From Thermoplasmatales archaeon (lineage in GTDB: Archaea; Thermoplasmatota; Thermoplasmata; Methanomassiliicoccales; Methanomethylophilaceae): a stretch of 7,073 bases of DNA. Made by a program: the position numbers and the translations under genes. The notes below the pieces were generated by a model. It did no database searches, was not told the origin of the DNA, and saw only the letters and a list, made by a program, of their open reading frames with translations. The stretch covers positions 1 to 7,073 of the forward strand of contig JAAYKC010000136.1 of the NCBI GenBank assembly GCA_012522645.1, written 5' to 3'. Shown here piece by piece: positions 6,144 through 7,073 of the stretch (position 1 is the first letter of the stretch; every line of letters starts with the position of its first letter).

Positions 6144-6193
6144 TCCCGGATCACGCAATCCAGATGCATATTTTGATGAATCCCGATCCGGGA
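6144..6193. repeat. 9-bp inverted repeat in the argG-argC intergenic region
   Basis: TCCCGGATC (6144-6152) and GATCCGGGA (6185-6193) are perfect reverse complements separated by 32 bases of mostly AT-rich sequence. They lie between the divergent promoters, about 60 bases from the argG TATA and over 100 from that of argC. They could be paired half-sites for a regulator acting on both operons. An RNA stem is possible only if transcription starts further upstream than predicted. No known archaeal arginine operator was recognised. Confidence 0.45.
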
Positions 6194-6195
6194 TT
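6179..6195. repeat. Short hairpin that competes with the 9-bp inverted repeat
   Basis: AATCCC (6179-6184) and GGGATT (6190-6195) form a 6-bp stem with the loop GATCC. The right arm shares GGGA with the right arm of the longer repeat starting at 6144, so the two pairings exclude each other. Whether this is functional or a by-product of sequence similarity cannot be told from one genome. Confidence 0.35.
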
Positions 6196-6231
6196 ATTCG
6201 AGTCATGTCCTGTAGCATTTGTGTTGAATTA

Positions 6232-6247
6232 AACCGAGATTGCGGTT
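6232..6247. repeat. Imperfect palindrome nearer to argC
   Basis: AACCG (6232-6236) and CGGTT (6243-6247) flank six bases (AGATTG). The size resembles a dimeric regulator site, and it ends about 30 bases before the first AT-rich TATA candidate of argC (6277-6289). With only five paired bases per arm, chance is a serious alternative. Confidence 0.25.
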
Positions 6248-6276
6248 ATGATAACACCATATGTCTGAAATAGGAC

Positions 6277-6306
6277 AATATATTTTTAAGAGCCTTCACT
6301 ATAAAT
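6277..6306 (+). promoter_or_regulatory. argC promoter region with two TATA candidates
   Basis: AATATATTTTTAA (6277-6289) would place the transcript start near 6308 and give a leader of about 27 bases, including the weak GGGA (6325-6328) before the ATG. CTATAAAT (6299-6306) would start near 6328 and give an almost leaderless mRNA. Both are consistent with archaeal spacing. The sequence does not decide between them. Confidence 0.5.
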
Positions 6307-6334
6307 CTACCGTTTATCCAATAAGGGAATCCAA

Positions 6335-7073
6335 ATGAAGAATGTGGGAATCATCGGAGGCACCGGTTACACGGGAGGAGAGCTCGCGCGCATCCTGTCC
6401 CGTCACCCCGGCATCAGCATAGCGGCGATGACGTCGCGCCAGAACGCAGGCAGGAGCGTCGGCAGCGTACAGGCCAATCTGGAAGGGTATGTGGACATCG
6501 AGTATACGGAATCCATACCCGAATCCGCGGATCTTGATCTGGTGTTCGTGGCGACCCCTCACGGTGCATCCATGAGCGTGACCCCAGGCCTCCTTGAGAG
6601 GGGGATCAAGGTAGTCGATCTCACAGGGGACTACAGGTTCAGGGATGCGGCCGTCTATGAGGCATGGTACGGTAAGGAGCATAAGGACGTCGAGAATCTG
6701 GCGCATGCGGTCTACGGGCTCCCGGAATTCTACAGGAAATCGATCTCCAAGGCGAATCTGGTCGCCAACCCCGGATGCTACGCAACATCCGCCATCCTGG
6801 CATGCGCCCCTTTGGTGAGTACGGGGCTCGTGCAGGGCAAGATATTCGTTGACGGGAAGAGCGGAACGTCCGGAGCAGGCATGACCCCTTCCCCGCGTCT
6901 CCACCACCCGGTGTGCGGGGAGTCCGTCATACCCTACGGGGTGGGGACCCACCGCCATACGCCGGAGATAGAGAAGGTCCTGGAGGACATCTCGAAGAAG
7001 GAGAGCGATGTGCTGTTCGTGCCGAACCTCGTTCCGATGGTGCGCGGCATACTCTCATCATGCTTCTTCAATC
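6335..7073 (+). CDS. argC: N-acetyl-gamma-glutamyl-phosphate reductase, 3' end outside window
   Basis: This enzyme reduces N-acetyl-glutamyl phosphate (or, in LysW-type systems, a carrier-linked equivalent) to the semialdehyde with NADPH, in the ornithine branch of arginine synthesis. The window holds 246 residues of an expected 340-350. The NADP-binding GGTGYTGGEL is at 8-17, VATPHGASM at 72-80, DLTGDYR at 95-101, the catalytic cysteine in NPGCYATS (Cys148), GKSGTSGAGM at 174-183, and the conserved histidine region GTHRHTPEIE at 204-213. The ATG at 6335 gives the usual beginning MKNVGIIGGTG, and no other nearby in-frame start fits. NPGCYATS and the general pattern match canonical ArgC rather than aspartate-semialdehyde dehydrogenase. 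The frame is intact to the window edge. Its divergence from argG suggests joint control, and further arg genes may follow downstream. Confidence 0.96.
   Translation, partial: MKNVGIIGGTGYTGGELARILSRHPGISIAAMTSRQNAGRSVGSVQANLEGYVDIEYTESIPESADLDLVFVATPHGASMSVTPGLLERGIKVVDLTGDYRFRDAAVYEAWYGKEHKDVENLAHAVYGLPEFYRKSISKANLVANPGCYATSAILACAPLVSTGLVQGKIFVDGKSGTSGAGMTPSPRLHHPVCGESVIPYGVGTHRHTPEIEKVLEDISKKESDVLFVPNLVPMVRGILSSCFFN

Noticed and set aside
6085..6273. A 62-codon plus-strand ORF between argG and argC with a cluster of four cysteines near its end.
   Set aside because: Codon use is unlike the neighbours (many CGA and CGT arginines, few AGG). Its ATG sits inside the argG TATA palindrome, no ribosome-binding site is present, and it covers the inverted repeats.
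6314..6958. A 214-codon minus-strand ORF opposite argC.
   Set aside because: argC on the plus strand has all its expected motifs. This frame is its His/Arg/Gly-rich shadow and has no promoter or ribosome site.

Overview
The window looks like an ordinary chromosomal stretch of an archaeon. The evidence is a fused ThiD-ThiN thiamine enzyme (a typically archaeal arrangement), AT-rich TATA elements placed about 25 bases before the likely transcript starts, several apparently leaderless or near-leaderless genes, and frequent AGG (Arg) and ATA (Ile) codons. The form of the FKBP protein suggests the Thermoplasmatota, perhaps a host-associated Methanomassiliicoccales methanogen. That placement is inference; the sequence contains no rRNA or methanogenesis gene to settle it.

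Layout. Positions 1-132 appear to be the end of an unrecognised plus-strand gene, followed by a terminator-like hairpin (152-190) whose right arm runs into the TATA box of the next gene. That gene (223-1410, +) encodes a membrane-anchored FKBP-type peptidyl-prolyl isomerase with a lysine-rich cytoplasmic tail. It meets thiDN (1407-2696, -) tail to tail with a 4-base overlap. thiDN diverges, across a short AT-rich promoter region with a palindromic TATA element, from an unrecognised 123-residue gene (2787-3158, +). That gene converges on a small unrecognised gene for a 45-residue single-span membrane protein (3165-3302, -), and both stop codons lie within one 14-base palindrome.

The right half is arginine biosynthesis. 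argG and argH (minus strand, translationally overlapping) encode the last two steps, citrulline to argininosuccinate to arginine. The divergent argC (plus strand, cut by the window end) encodes the reductase step of the ornithine branch. The 296-base argG-argC intergenic region holds promoters for both directions and three inverted repeats, two of which share an arm sequence and exclude each other. It is the natural place for arginine-responsive control, although no known operator was recognised.

No mobile element, CRISPR array, tRNA or rRNA was seen. The least explained parts are the 45-residue membrane microprotein, the 123-residue gene beside it, the tail architecture of the FKBP protein, and the inverted repeats between argG and argC. 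Nothing here amounts to a clear new multi-gene system.
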